Assembly (NCBI GenBank): GCA_025936045.1
Contig: JAICUB010000033.1
Coordinates: 1 to 64,000 of the forward strand
Reading direction: 5' to 3'
Source of the DNA: Polyangiaceae bacterium
Lineage (GTDB): Bacteria > Myxococcota_A > Polyangia > Polyangiales > Polyangiaceae
DNA: 64,000 bases
Below are positions 1-9,941 of the stretch, piece after piece. Each line of letters starts with the position of its first letter. The first letter of the stretch is position 1. The notes under the pieces are model-generated. The model searched no databases, was not told the DNA's origin, and saw only the letters and a program-made list of their open reading frames with translations. Made by a program: the position numbers and the translations under genes.

Positions 1-1214
<1,214 letters not shown>

Positions 1215-1310
1215 GTTCGGCTCCAGTCATTCGTCACATCGTGCTCGGTCGCGACTCTCGCGTCCTCGCTGTAACGACAGGAACGGCATAGGATCGCAAA
1301 GTAATCAGTC

Positions 1311-2258
1311 ATGAACGGAAAGCCAGTCCTCTTCCGCGCAGTTTTTTTCGGAACGCCCGCGATTGCGCTCCCCACTTTGCGCGCGCTCGCCGACAGCGCA
1401 GAAATCGTGGGGGTCGTGACACAGCCGGATCGGCCTAGGGGCCGGGGGCTCGAGCTCCAAGCGCCCGAGGTGAAGACCCTGGCGCTCGAGCTCGGGCTCG
1501 AGGTGACCCAGCCAGCCAAGGTCCGCAACGGTGAGCTCCGCGACTGGCTTCGCGCGCGGAGACCGGACGTGCTCGTCGTGCTCGCATACGGCCGTATCCT
1601 GCCGAGCGACGTGCTCGAGGTCGCGCCGCACGGCGCCATCAACCTGCACGCTTCTCTCTTGCCGCGGTACCGAGGCGCCGCGCCCATCGCATGGTCGATC
1701 ATACGCGGGGAGGCCGAAACAGGTGTCTCCCTGATGCAGATGGATGCGGGCATGGATACCGGACCCGTCTTGAGCCGCCGCGCGCTCGCGATCGGTGAGG
1801 ACGAGACGGCCGGCGAGCTGGCGGTGCGGCTCGGGGAGCTCGCGGCCGAGGTCACGCGCACGGATTTGCCGCGCGCAATCCGGGGAGAACTCGCCGCAGA
1901 GCCGCAGGACGACACGCTCGCGACGCTCGCGCCGCCGCTCGAACGCGAGCTCGGCCGGCTCGATTTCACGCGGTCGGCGCGTGAGCTGCGAAACCTCGTG
2001 CGGGGGCTCGCCCCCCGGCCCGGCGCGTTCACGAGCGTGGGCCTGAAGACGCTGCGCGTAGCCAGCGTGCGCGCGAGCGACTCGACGCGCGCGGGAGCGC
2101 CCGGTGCGGTTCACGTGGAGGACGGCGTCCCGTGGGTGACGACGGGGAGCGGCTCGCTCGAAATTCTCTCCGCACAGCTCGAGGGCAAACGCCCGGCAAG
2201 CGGCCGCGATCTGGTGAATGGTCGGGTGCTCCGGCCCGAGCTCGTGCTCGGAGGATGA
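1311..2258 (+). CDS. fmt: Methionyl-tRNA formyltransferase
   Basis: Transfers the formyl group from 10-formyl-tetrahydrofolate to initiator Met-tRNA. The 315-residue length is normal for the family. The catalytic N111 and H113 lie in HGAINLHASLLPRYRGAAPI, and D149 lies in MDAGMDTGP. The N-terminal FGTPAIALPTL is the Rossmann start of the formyltransferase domain, and a C-terminal tRNA-binding domain follows residue ~210. It is divergent from lon and is followed after 33 bp by the HExxH gene. The usual partner def (peptide deformylase) is not adjacent. Confidence 0.96.
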   Translation: MNGKPVLFRAVFFGTPAIALPTLRALADSAEIVGVVTQPDRPRGRGLELQAPEVKTLALELGLEVTQPAKVRNGELRDWLRARRPDVLVVLAYGRILPSDVLEVAPHGAINLHASLLPRYRGAAPIAWSIIRGEAETGVSLMQMDAGMDTGPVLSRRALAIGEDETAGELAVRLGELAAEVTRTDLPRAIRGELAAEPQDDTLATLAPPLERELGRLDFTRSARELRNLVRGLAPRPGAFTSVGLKTLRVASVRASDSTRAGAPGAVHVEDGVPWVTTGSGSLEILSAQLEGKRPASGRDLVNGRVLRPELVLGG

Positions 2259-2291
2259 AGCTGCTAGCGTCCCCCGGTCGAGAGCGAACGC

Positions 2292-2870
2292 GTGACGGCA
2301 ACCGAACGCGAGGGGTTAGCGAAGTGCACGAGCTCGGCCGAGCTCGTTGCCGAGATCGCCCGCGAATTCCCGGGCTTTCGCCTGGTGAATAAGCGCGACA
2401 GCCCCTTTTCGCTGGCGATCGATCGGGCGCTCAGGCTCGTGACCTTCGGGGCCCAGCGCGCTTATCTCACCCACTACCACACGGTGATCGGCAAGACTCT
2501 TTATACGCCGGACACGTGGGCGACGACGGGCGAGCTCGACCGCGTGGTGGTGCTGCGTCACGAGCGGATTCATTTGCGGCAGCGGCGGCGCTACGGTCTC
2601 CCGCTGATGGCGTTTCTCTACCTCGTGCCCTTCTTCCCGCTCGGGCTCGCCTACGGTCGCGCGCGCCTCGAATGGGAGGCCTACGAAGAGACGCTGCGCG
2701 CAACCGCCGAGCTCTGCGGCCTCGAGCGCGCCCGCTCACCCGTGCTGCGCGCCGGGATCGTGAAGCGCTTCACGGGCGGCGACTACGGCTGGATGTGGCC
2801 CTTCAGACGCCAGGTCGAGCGCTGGTACGATCGCGTGCTCGCCGAACTCGCGCGAGGGCAGACGTCGTGA
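2292..2870 (+). CDS. Putative zinc metallopeptidase-like protein (HExxH)
   Basis: A 192-residue protein of unassigned function. It shows H90-E-R-I-H94 (VLRHERIHLRQ), a zinc-metallopeptidase type motif, and a later ExEAY segment (E127/E129). That HExxHxxQ...ExEAY layout recalls small bacterial gluzincin-like proteins, where the second Glu would be the third zinc ligand. A hydrophobic stretch at ~104-121 lies between the two motifs and may be membrane-associated. The GTG start is 33 bp after fmt. Its stop overlaps the GTG start of the Hsp70 gene (GTGA), so the two are probably translationally coupled. Peptidase activity is inference. Confidence 0.6.
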   Translation: MTATEREGLAKCTSSAELVAEIAREFPGFRLVNKRDSPFSLAIDRALRLVTFGAQRAYLTHYHTVIGKTLYTPDTWATTGELDRVVVLRHERIHLRQRRRYGLPLMAFLYLVPFFPLGLAYGRARLEWEAYEETLRATAELCGLERARSPVLRAGIVKRFTGGDYGWMWPFRRQVERWYDRVLAELARGQTS

Positions 2871-5152
2871 ACGAAGTCGTCGGGATCGACCTCGGGACGA
2901 CGAACACCGTGGTCGGCGCGTTCAGGAACGGCGTCGCCAGCGCCCTCCCCGACGAGGACGGCCGTACCCTGATCCCGTCGGTCGTCTCGTTCCACCCGAA
3001 CGGGAGCGTGCTCGTGGGCCGTCCGGCGCGCGACCGGCGCACGATCGATCCGAAGAGCACCGTCTACTCCGTCAAGCGCCTGATCGGGCGCAGCTGGGAT
3101 ACGGAAGAGGTGAAGCGCGCCCACGCGCGCTTGCCCTTCGACATGCGGGAAGGGCCGGGCCAGGCCGCGCTGATCGCGGTGCGCGGAGAGACCTACACGC
3201 TGCCCGAGATCAGCGCGTTCGTGCTGCGCAAGGCGCGCACCGTCGCGGAGAGCGCGCTCGGCTCGAGCGTGGAGCGCGCCGTCATCACGGTGCCGGCGAA
3301 CTTCAACGATTTGCAGCGCGCCGCAACCAAGGTGGCGGCGCGCGTCGCCGGCCTCGAGGTCTTGCGCATCCTCAACGAGCCGACCGCCGCGGCGCTCGCG
3401 TACGGCTACGGCAAAGGCACCTCCGAGCGGCTCGCCGTGTACGATTTCGGCGGCGGCACCTTCGACGTGACGCTGCTCGATCTGTCGAACAACGTGTTCG
3501 AGGTGCTCGCGACCGCGGGCAACACCTTCCTCGGCGGCGACGACATCGATCTCGCGATTGCCGAGCGCATGGCGGACGAGGCGCTGCGGCAGCACCGCTA
3601 CGACCCGCGCGAAGATCCGATTCTGTTCGACCGCTTCCGGCTCGCGGCCGAGGAGCTCAAGCATCGCCTTTCGACCGAGCAAGCCGTGACGACGGTCGTG
3701 CGCGAGGTGACGCACGGCGCCGGCGGTAAAGCGCTCGACCTGACCTTCACGCTCACGCGCCGTGAGCTCGAGGAGCTCGCGGGGCCCATCGTCGAGCAGA
3801 CGTTCGACACTTGCCGCGACGCGCTCGCCGTGGCGCGCCTGACGGTCGGCGATCTCGATCAGGTGCTGCTCGTCGGCGGCTCGACGCGCATCCCGCTCGT
3901 GAAGCGGCGCGTCGAAGAATTTTTCCGCCGCGCGGGGGAGAGCCACCTGAGCCCCGACGAAGTCGTGGCCATGGGCGCCGCGATTCAGGCGAGCGCGCTC
4001 GCGGGCGCCGAGCGCCGAAAGAGCGCCATCCCGCCGCCGCCCGCCGCCGCGCGCCGCGCGAGCACGGAACCCGGCGTGGGGCGCGGCACCCTGCCGGGCG
4101 GTGGCCCGCGGCCGCCTGCCGAAGCCGGCCTCGGCCGTTTGCGCCTGAGCAGCATGGTCGATGCGGCCGAGAGCGGGCCCGAGACGAAGCCCTTCGAGCC
4201 ACGACAGCGCCTGCCCACACGCCCGGGACTGCAACCACCCGCGCGCCCGCCCGGTCCCGTTCCGACGACGCAGCCGTCCGGCACACTGCTGGGACTCGGC
4301 AGTCGCGCGCGAGTGAAAACTGGCGCGGGCCTCGGTCCCGAAGCGGAAGCGGCACGGGCGGACGCCGAAGCGCCGCCGCCCGCTTCGTTCAGTGCGCCGA
4401 GCGAGCCCTCGGAAACGCACGTGACGCCCGTCGTCGCTGCCCCCGAGCCGTCGAGCGCGCTCGACGAGGTGACGCAGCGCTATCGCGAGAGCTCGGCGGA
4501 AGTGCCGCCCACGCCGTGGCCGGGGTCGATCGAAGGCCTCCCGCCGAACGAAGTCGACCCGCTGCTCGAACCTCCACGGGCGCTCGACGAAGCCGCGCTT
4601 CCGCTGCCCGAGATCCCCGACGACGTGCCCACGCGCGTGGGTTCGAGCCCCCTGTCGCAGGCCCCGCCGAGCTCGAGTCGCCTGCGGCCGGCCCCGTCCG
4701 TGCTTTCCGTGCCCGCGCCGCTGCTCTCGGTGCCGGCGCCCGTGCTCGTCGACGTGACGCCGCTCACGCTTTCGGTCGAGACGGTCGGCGGCTATTGCGA
4801 CGCTCTCATCGGCCGCAACACGCCGGTGCCCTGCGATCGGACGCGCACGTTCGTGACGGCGGTCGACAATCAGACGACCGTGCGCGTGCGCGTCGGCCAG
4901 GGTGAATCCGCGCGGTTCGGCGAGAACACGTTGCTCGGCGAGCTCGAGCTTTCGGCGCTGCGCGCGGCTCCGCGCGGCAAGGTCGAGATCGCGGTCACGT
5001 TCGCCCTCGACACGAACGGCATGCTCGACGTGAGCGCGCGCGATCTGGCGACGGGACACGCGACGCAGGCGCAGCTCTATCTCGTCGGCCTGCCCGGGGC
5101 GCGCGAGCTCGAAGGCCTCGCCGCGCGGCATGCCGCGCAACGTACGGGTTGA
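2867..5152 (+). CDS. Hsp70 (DnaK-family) protein with long disordered linker
   Basis: ATP-dependent chaperone of the Hsp70 family, 761 residues from a GTG start that overlaps the upstream stop. The ATPase domain (~1-380) has GIDLGTTNTVVGAFRNG, YDFGGGTFDVTLLDL and LLVGGSTRIPLVKRRVEEFF. A Pro/Ala/Ser-rich, low-complexity segment follows (~385-620). A beta-sandwich substrate-binding domain then begins at LVDVTPLTLSVETVGGYCD (~626-745). The protein ends shortly after, so the alpha-helical lid of canonical DnaK is missing. In canonical DnaK the linker is only about ten residues. It overlaps the J-domain gene downstream (TTGA). It is probably a specialised paralogue, not the housekeeping dnaK, since grpE and a full-length dnaJ are absent here. 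Confidence 0.9.
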   Translation: MNEVVGIDLGTTNTVVGAFRNGVASALPDEDGRTLIPSVVSFHPNGSVLVGRPARDRRTIDPKSTVYSVKRLIGRSWDTEEVKRAHARLPFDMREGPGQAALIAVRGETYTLPEISAFVLRKARTVAESALGSSVERAVITVPANFNDLQRAATKVAARVAGLEVLRILNEPTAAALAYGYGKGTSERLAVYDFGGGTFDVTLLDLSNNVFEVLATAGNTFLGGDDIDLAIAERMADEALRQHRYDPREDPILFDRFRLAAEELKHRLSTEQAVTTVVREVTHGAGGKALDLTFTLTRRELEELAGPIVEQTFDTCRDALAVARLTVGDLDQVLLVGGSTRIPLVKRRVEEFFRRAGESHLSPDEVVAMGAAIQASALAGAERRKSAIPPPPAAARRASTEPGVGRGTLPGGGPRPPAEAGLGRLRLSSMVDAAESGPETKPFEPRQRLPTRPGLQPPARPPGPVPTTQPSGTLLGLGSRARVKTGAGLGPEAEAARADAEAPPPASFSAPSEPSETHVTPVVAAPEPSSALDEVTQRYRESSAEVPPTPWPGSIEGLPPNEVDPLLEPPRALDEAALPLPEIPDDVPTRVGSSPLSQAPPSSSRLRPAPSVLSVPAPLLSVPAPVLVDVTPLTLSVETVGGYCDALIGRNTPVPCDRTRTFVTAVDNQTTVRVRVGQGESARFGENTLLGELELSALRAAPRGKVEIAVTFALDTNGMLDVSARDLATGHATQAQLYLVGLPGARELEGLAARHAAQRTG

Positions 5153-5712
5153 ACGACGTGTCGGACGCGCACTTCCCTTCTCCGAGCCTCGATCTCGAGC
5201 ACCTCGCGGCGTGGGCGGACGTGCTGGACGAGGCGAACTACTACGAAATCCTCGGCGTCCTGCACATCGCCGACGCCGGCGCGATCCGCGACGCGTTCCA
5301 CGAGTTCGCGCTCGCGTTTCATCCCGACGCGCAGCTCGACCTCGACCCCGAGGAGCGAAGCGTCGTCGCGCGCGTGTTCCAGCGCGGGGTCGAAGCGTAC
5401 CGCGTGCTTTCCGCCGACGAGCTTCGCGCAAAGTACGACCTCGCGCTGGCGAAGGGACTCTTGAGGCTCGAAGGCGAGAGCGAGCGTCGAGCCACCGGCG
5501 CGCACTCACTCGACGAGCTCTGCACGTCGGCGGCCGCGAAGCTCCACGCGAAGCGTGCCGAGGATTTCATCACGCGTGGGGAGCTCGGGCGCGCCGCCGA
5601 CGAGCTCCTGCGCGCTCTCCGCGCCGAGGAGGGTCCGAACGCCGAGCTCGCCGAGCGCCTGCGCTCGTTGAACCTGCTCGCGCGGCTCGGGAGCCGGCCG
5701 GATGAGCCGTGA
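5149..5712 (+). CDS. J-domain co-chaperone (DnaJ-like, short)
   Basis: A J-domain at ~25-95 (YYEILGV... with the essential HPD in LAFHPDAQ, then AYRVLSADELRAKYDLAL) would stimulate the ATPase of an Hsp70. The remaining ~90 residues are helical, with none of the Gly/Phe-rich region, zinc finger or CTD of DnaJ. The TTG start overlaps the Hsp70 stop; an in-frame GTG at 5158 is an alternative start. The coupling makes this the likely dedicated partner of the preceding Hsp70. Confidence 0.85.
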   Translation: MNDVSDAHFPSPSLDLEHLAAWADVLDEANYYEILGVLHIADAGAIRDAFHEFALAFHPDAQLDLDPEERSVVARVFQRGVEAYRVLSADELRAKYDLALAKGLLRLEGESERRATGAHSLDELCTSAAAKLHAKRAEDFITRGELGRAADELLRALRAEEGPNAELAERLRSLNLLARLGSRPDEP

Positions 5713-5928
5713 CGGGGGCATGGGCGCACCCAAGGACGGCCTTGCGCGGGGTGTCCAATCGGGTTTCCCCGGGGTGCCGGCCCCCGGCTGGCGCCGCGTC
5801 GCGAATATGACTAGAAGGATCGGCCCCCAGGCCATTTTCGGCCTCAAGATGCGCTGCTCTAGACCGAACCGCGCCCATCACCGTATTTTGCGCTGGCCCC
5901 CGTCTCCGGGGGCGTTGCGAGGCCGCTA

Positions 5929-7218
5929 GTGAAGATCTCCTGTCCCTCCTGCTCTGCGAAGTATTCGATCTCCGATGAGAAGGTCGTTTCTCGCCTGGCC
6001 AAAATCCGCTGCCGCAAGTGCGGCGCCACCATCGTGATTGACGGCAAAGTGAACCCTCCCAATGTGACCACCAGCGCCGGCGGCGACGGCCCCGATGCGC
6101 ACGAACACGCGGAAGCAGCTGGCACCGAGTACTCGGTCGACATGGGCGAAGGCGATCAGCGCACCATGCCGCTCGCCGAGATCGTCGCGGCCTACAACGC
6201 CGGACAGATCACCGGTGAGACCTATGTGTGGGCCGACGGCTTCGCCGACTGGAAGCCACTGTCCGACGTGGAGGAGATCGTGGAGGCGCTCCATTCGACA
6301 TCCACCGGCACTGCGCGCGGCTCCGCGCCGCACGCAGCCCCCGCTGCCTCGCCGTGGGAGGCGAAGCCGCAAGTGACGCCGAGCCCAGCGCGCGCCGCGG
6401 CAAAGCCTGTGCGCGGCGGCGCGAGCGACCTGTTCGGGCGCATCGAAAAGGCCGGCGCGGAAGAGGACGTTTCGACGAGCGCTCCGGACGGCGCCACGGG
6501 GTCGCGCAACGAGTCCTCCGTGCTGTTCTCGCTCAGTGCTCTCACGTCGGCGTCGAAGCCGTCGCAGACCGGCTCGCGTTCGTCGGCTGCAGCAACGAGC
6601 GCCGCCTCGCGCGAGGACTCGGGGCTCATCGACTTGAAGGCGCTCACTGCCGCCGCGGTCAAGGCCGAGCCGATCGCGACGGGTATCTCTGCTCCGGTCA
6701 TGGCACCGCTCGCGGCACCGCCGCTCGGCGTGGCCGCGCCGCTCGGCCTGGGCTCACCGCTCGGCGCCGGTGCGCTCGGCATCGACCCGGCGCCCGGCAA
6801 GAGCAAGACGGGGCTCTATCTCGCGATTGGTCTCGTCGTCTCTGCCGTGATCATCGCGCTTGCCGTCATTCTCAAGCCGACTCCGCCGCCGGTCGTCGTG
6901 GCACCGCCCGCACCTCCGCCGCCCGCGCCAGTGCTTCCCTCGGCGGCGCCCACGCCGACGCTCGCGGCGACCCCGCCACCCACCGGCTCGCCGAGCGCGG
7001 AGGCGGCCTCGTCCGCCGAGGCACCCAAGAAGCGGGCGACCTACGGCGGCGGCGCACATCACGGCGCGACGGGCGGCGGCACGAAGAAACCGAGCACTTC
7101 CTCGGGCTCGGGCGACAGCGACTCCTCGCCTCCGCCCGCGCCGAAGCCGAAGACGGGCAACTGTGGTTGCGCGCCAGCCGACCTCCAGTGCGCGATGCGC
7201 TGCAGCGCGCATCACTGA
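5929..7218 (+). CDS. Zinc-ribbon / GYF-like domain membrane protein
   Basis: A 429-residue protein. The N-terminus has a MJ0042-type zinc ribbon (CPSCSAKYSI...IRCRKCGA, two CxxC pairs). A GYF_2-like domain with TYVWADGFADWKPL follows (~65-120). A long low-complexity Ala/Pro/Ser region comes next, then one transmembrane helix near 285-306 (LYLAIGLVVSAVIIALAVIL), a Pro-rich stretch and a Cys-containing tail (CGCAPADLQCAMRC). This architecture recurs in myxobacteria. The role is unknown, probably protein interaction at the inner membrane. GTG start; the preceding 216 bp hold no gene. Confidence 0.75.
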   Translation: MKISCPSCSAKYSISDEKVVSRLAKIRCRKCGATIVIDGKVNPPNVTTSAGGDGPDAHEHAEAAGTEYSVDMGEGDQRTMPLAEIVAAYNAGQITGETYVWADGFADWKPLSDVEEIVEALHSTSTGTARGSAPHAAPAASPWEAKPQVTPSPARAAAKPVRGGASDLFGRIEKAGAEEDVSTSAPDGATGSRNESSVLFSLSALTSASKPSQTGSRSSAAATSAASREDSGLIDLKALTAAAVKAEPIATGISAPVMAPLAAPPLGVAAPLGLGSPLGAGALGIDPAPGKSKTGLYLAIGLVVSAVIIALAVILKPTPPPVVVAPPAPPPPAPVLPSAAPTPTLAATPPPTGSPSAEAASSAEAPKKRATYGGGAHHGATGGGTKKPSTSSGSGDSDSSPPPAPKPKTGNCGCAPADLQCAMRCSAHH

Positions 7219-7240
7219 TCGCGGCCCGCGAGCAAAATTC

Positions 7241-8290
7241 ATGAGCACGGAAAAGCCGGGTCTCCCGACGGTTCTGCCGGCGTGGGGCGCCGTCCACTCC
7301 ATTCACTACCAATTTCTCGCAAACCAGCAGCACATGCTGGTCGACGCGCAGCGCACGGGCGCCTACCACCGCGGCATCACGCACAACCGTAGCGACTTCG
7401 AAGGCAAGACCGTCCTCGACGTCGGAGCCGGCACCGGTATCCTTTCGCTCTTCGCGGCGCAGGCCGGCGCACGCAAGGTGTACGCGTGCGAGGGCACGCC
7501 CTCGGCCGAATACGCCCGGGCGCTCGTCGAGTCGACCGGGCTCTCCGATCGCGTCGAGGTCGTGCGCTCGCGCCTCGACGAGCTCGTGCTTCCGGAGAAG
7601 GTCGACGTGATCATCTCGGAGCCGTGGGGCTTCTTCCTGTTCCACGAGCGGATGGTCGAGGCGTTCGTCATTGCGCGCGATCGCTTTCTCAAGCCGAACG
7701 GGCGCATGTTTCCCGGCACGGGTCGCGTTTGGCTTGCGCCCTTCGTCGATTCGAAGCTTCACCAGTGGCGCCTCGCCTGCGCGGCTTTTTGGGAGGAGCG
7801 GAACTTCTACGGCGTCGATCTCTCCGCCCTGGCGCAGACGGCGACCGACGAGCTCTTCTGGATGCCGGTGCTCGGCGACGTGTCGCCGCACCAGCTGATA
7901 GCGAGCCCGACCGCGTATGCGTACGACTTCGAGCGCATGCCGCTCGCCGACCTCGCGGAGCTCCGGATGCCTTTCGAGTACGTCACGACGCACCCGGGCC
8001 CGATCCACGGCCTCGCCGGCTGGTTCGACGTTGCGTTCGAGGGCAGCACCGAGCGCGTGGTGCTCAGCACCGCACCCGACGCGATCGAGACGCACTGGTC
8101 GCAATTACGCTTCGTATTCAAGGATCCGATCAGCGCGTCGATCGGCGATCGTCTGAGTGGCTCGCTCGTTTTGCGGGCGAACCCACAATCGAGCTACACC
8201 GCCGTCTTCGAGGGCACTTTGAACGGCTCTCCCGTACCGTCCGCGACGTTCGGCATCAACGGCTACCTCCCCTGGGAGAGCGACGAGTAA
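7241..8290 (+). CDS. Protein arginine N-methyltransferase-like (PRMT) enzyme
   Basis: A SAM-dependent methyltransferase of 349 residues with the full PRMT signature. The N-terminal helix is MLVDAQRTGAYHRGI (~32-46), and motif I is VLDVGAGTGILSL (58-70). The double-E loop ISEPWGFFLFHERM has E127 and E136 with the nine-residue spacing of mammalian PRMT1, and there is a THW loop (IETHWSQ). A beta-barrel domain fills the C-terminus. By family, it would transfer methyl groups to protein arginine. The ATG was chosen because it directly precedes the conserved region, 22 bp after the GYF gene. The substrate is unknown. Confidence 0.85.
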   Translation: MSTEKPGLPTVLPAWGAVHSIHYQFLANQQHMLVDAQRTGAYHRGITHNRSDFEGKTVLDVGAGTGILSLFAAQAGARKVYACEGTPSAEYARALVESTGLSDRVEVVRSRLDELVLPEKVDVIISEPWGFFLFHERMVEAFVIARDRFLKPNGRMFPGTGRVWLAPFVDSKLHQWRLACAAFWEERNFYGVDLSALAQTATDELFWMPVLGDVSPHQLIASPTAYAYDFERMPLADLAELRMPFEYVTTHPGPIHGLAGWFDVAFEGSTERVVLSTAPDAIETHWSQLRFVFKDPISASIGDRLSGSLVLRANPQSSYTAVFEGTLNGSPVPSATFGINGYLPWESDE

Positions 8291-8328
8291 GCGCCCGTCA
8301 CGCCGTGTCGAAGGCGACGCTCCGCGAC

Positions 8329-9888
8329 CTACTGCTGGTGCGGATATTTGAAGATGGTGCGAGCCCGTAGGTTTCGCGACTGGTATTCACCAGGAGGCGG
8401 GCTGTCTTGCTCCACGAGCAGCGCCTCGAAAGAGACGATGGTGTCCCGGTCGCGGCCCGTGCGCTTCGGATAGGCGAGCACCCACTCCTCGAACGCCTGC
8501 CAATAATCGGGCGTCCACGGCATGCGCAGCAGGTAAGCAAAGTAGAGGACGTCTTGCCCGAGGCGCGGCGGGATGCGCCGACCCGGATGGCGATTGGCCG
8601 GGCTCGCCACCTCGTTGAAAGGATCGACGTGACGGCCGTCGCGCGTGACCGCGTCGACCACCAGGTTCAAATCGCCGAAGGGCGGATCCGGCGCGTACAT
8701 CGACCAGCCTTGGTACGCCTGAAGATACGCCGCCGTCGCGTGCATCCACTTCGGTTGCCATTCGGGCTTCACGTTCGTCACGGCGCTATTTTCGACGATC
8801 AGCTGCGACGTCGCGCAGGCGGCGATCACCGCGAGTAGACCCTGCGCGTACTCCGGCCGCAGGCCACCGTTCGAGCGGCCGTCGCTCCGCGCGCCGCGGG
8901 GGGGCGTCGCGTGCGCTACGAGCCATTCGAAGCCCGCGCGGACGAGGGCGGGAGCTCGCGACCAGCGGCCCGCGGCGTTGCCGAGTCGCACGAGCGCGCG
9001 CTCGAGCAAGTCGCAATCGGAAGCAACCAAGAGGTTCGGCGTGTAGGCGATCATCGCGGGCACGAAGATGCCGAGGTTCAGGAAGGTCGCGAACCCGGCG
9101 TGCAGCGCGATGATCAAACAGATCGCGGCTCGACGTGTGTACCGTCGCCAGAAGGGGCTCAAGATCAGCCACGGCAAGATGCCCTCCGTGGCCCAAGCCG
9201 TATAGGTGAAGAGCTTGGAGTAGAGCGGCGTGAAGTGGTTGCGGAGCGCAACCGCGAGCCAGGTGTCGTTGCCCGCCTGGTAGAGCATGTAGTGGACGAC
9301 GCTGCCCTCGTGCCACGTCTTGCCCGTCTTCTGCAGCGCGTTGAACGCGTAGATGACAGCCAGCTGTAGCGTGAGCACGAGCACGCCGAGCTCGACCACG
9401 GGTTTCTTCGGCGCGGACTCCGCGCCTGCCTCGCGCGCGGCGCGCACGGCGTCGATCGAGAAGCGGCGGCCGGTCGGAAGAAAACACGACCACAGGGCGA
9501 GCTCACCCAGAACCGCGTCGCCGCCGTTTTGCACGAACTCGCAGCGGCCGTGCAGACTGAGCACCGCGATCAAGCTCATCACCTGCGCCAGACGCGTGCG
9601 AAAGCCCACGAGCAGCAAGGCGTATGCGACACCGCACAGCACGAACCCAAACGCAGCTTCGGACGGCAGCGAGGCCGTGAAGAACAGCGAGAGCGTGTGA
9701 TCGAACGGCGGCCTCCAGAGCACCGTGTGGTTCGGCAGGAGGCCGTCGTTCGTGTACCAAGTCTCGAGGTCGCGCGCGCGCCGCCCGAGATCGAGCAGCA
9801 GCACTACCGCGAGAGCGATCCGTCCGGCGCCGAGCGCACGGGGATCAGCCGTGAGGTAGCGCCGAACGAACCACCGTCGAAGCGCCAT
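8329..9888 (-). CDS. HTTM-domain integral membrane protein
   Basis: A 519-residue polytopic membrane protein of the HTTM family (horizontally transferred transmembrane domain, related to vitamin K-dependent gamma-carboxylase). It starts with ARIALAVVLLLDLGRRARDL and has NALQKTGKTWHEGSVVHYML and further helices to residue ~380. A soluble C-terminal domain follows (WSMYAPDPPFGDLNLVVDAV). The catalytic activity of most bacterial HTTM proteins is unknown. It lies 53 bp downstream of the Gly-rich lipoprotein on the same strand, so co-transcription is possible. Confidence 0.8.
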   Translation of the reverse strand: MALRRWFVRRYLTADPRALGAGRIALAVVLLLDLGRRARDLETWYTNDGLLPNHTVLWRPPFDHTLSLFFTASLPSEAAFGFVLCGVAYALLLVGFRTRLAQVMSLIAVLSLHGRCEFVQNGGDAVLGELALWSCFLPTGRRFSIDAVRAAREAGAESAPKKPVVELGVLVLTLQLAVIYAFNALQKTGKTWHEGSVVHYMLYQAGNDTWLAVALRNHFTPLYSKLFTYTAWATEGILPWLILSPFWRRYTRRAAICLIIALHAGFATFLNLGIFVPAMIAYTPNLLVASDCDLLERALVRLGNAAGRWSRAPALVRAGFEWLVAHATPPRGARSDGRSNGGLRPEYAQGLLAVIAACATSQLIVENSAVTNVKPEWQPKWMHATAAYLQAYQGWSMYAPDPPFGDLNLVVDAVTRDGRHVDPFNEVASPANRHPGRRIPPRLGQDVLYFAYLLRMPWTPDYWQAFEEWVLAYPKRTGRDRDTIVSFEALLVEQDSPPPGEYQSRNLRARTIFKYPHQQ

Positions 9889-9941
9889 CCGCGGCGCAGC
9901 TTAGCTGGTCACGCGAGCGTGAACGGAGCTCTCTGCGACGA

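Noticed and set aside
2783..5509. A 908-codon open frame on the minus strand
   Set aside because: It is the antisense of the Hsp70 and J-protein genes; the Arg/Ala-rich translation has no domains, as expected for GC-rich antisense frames without stops.
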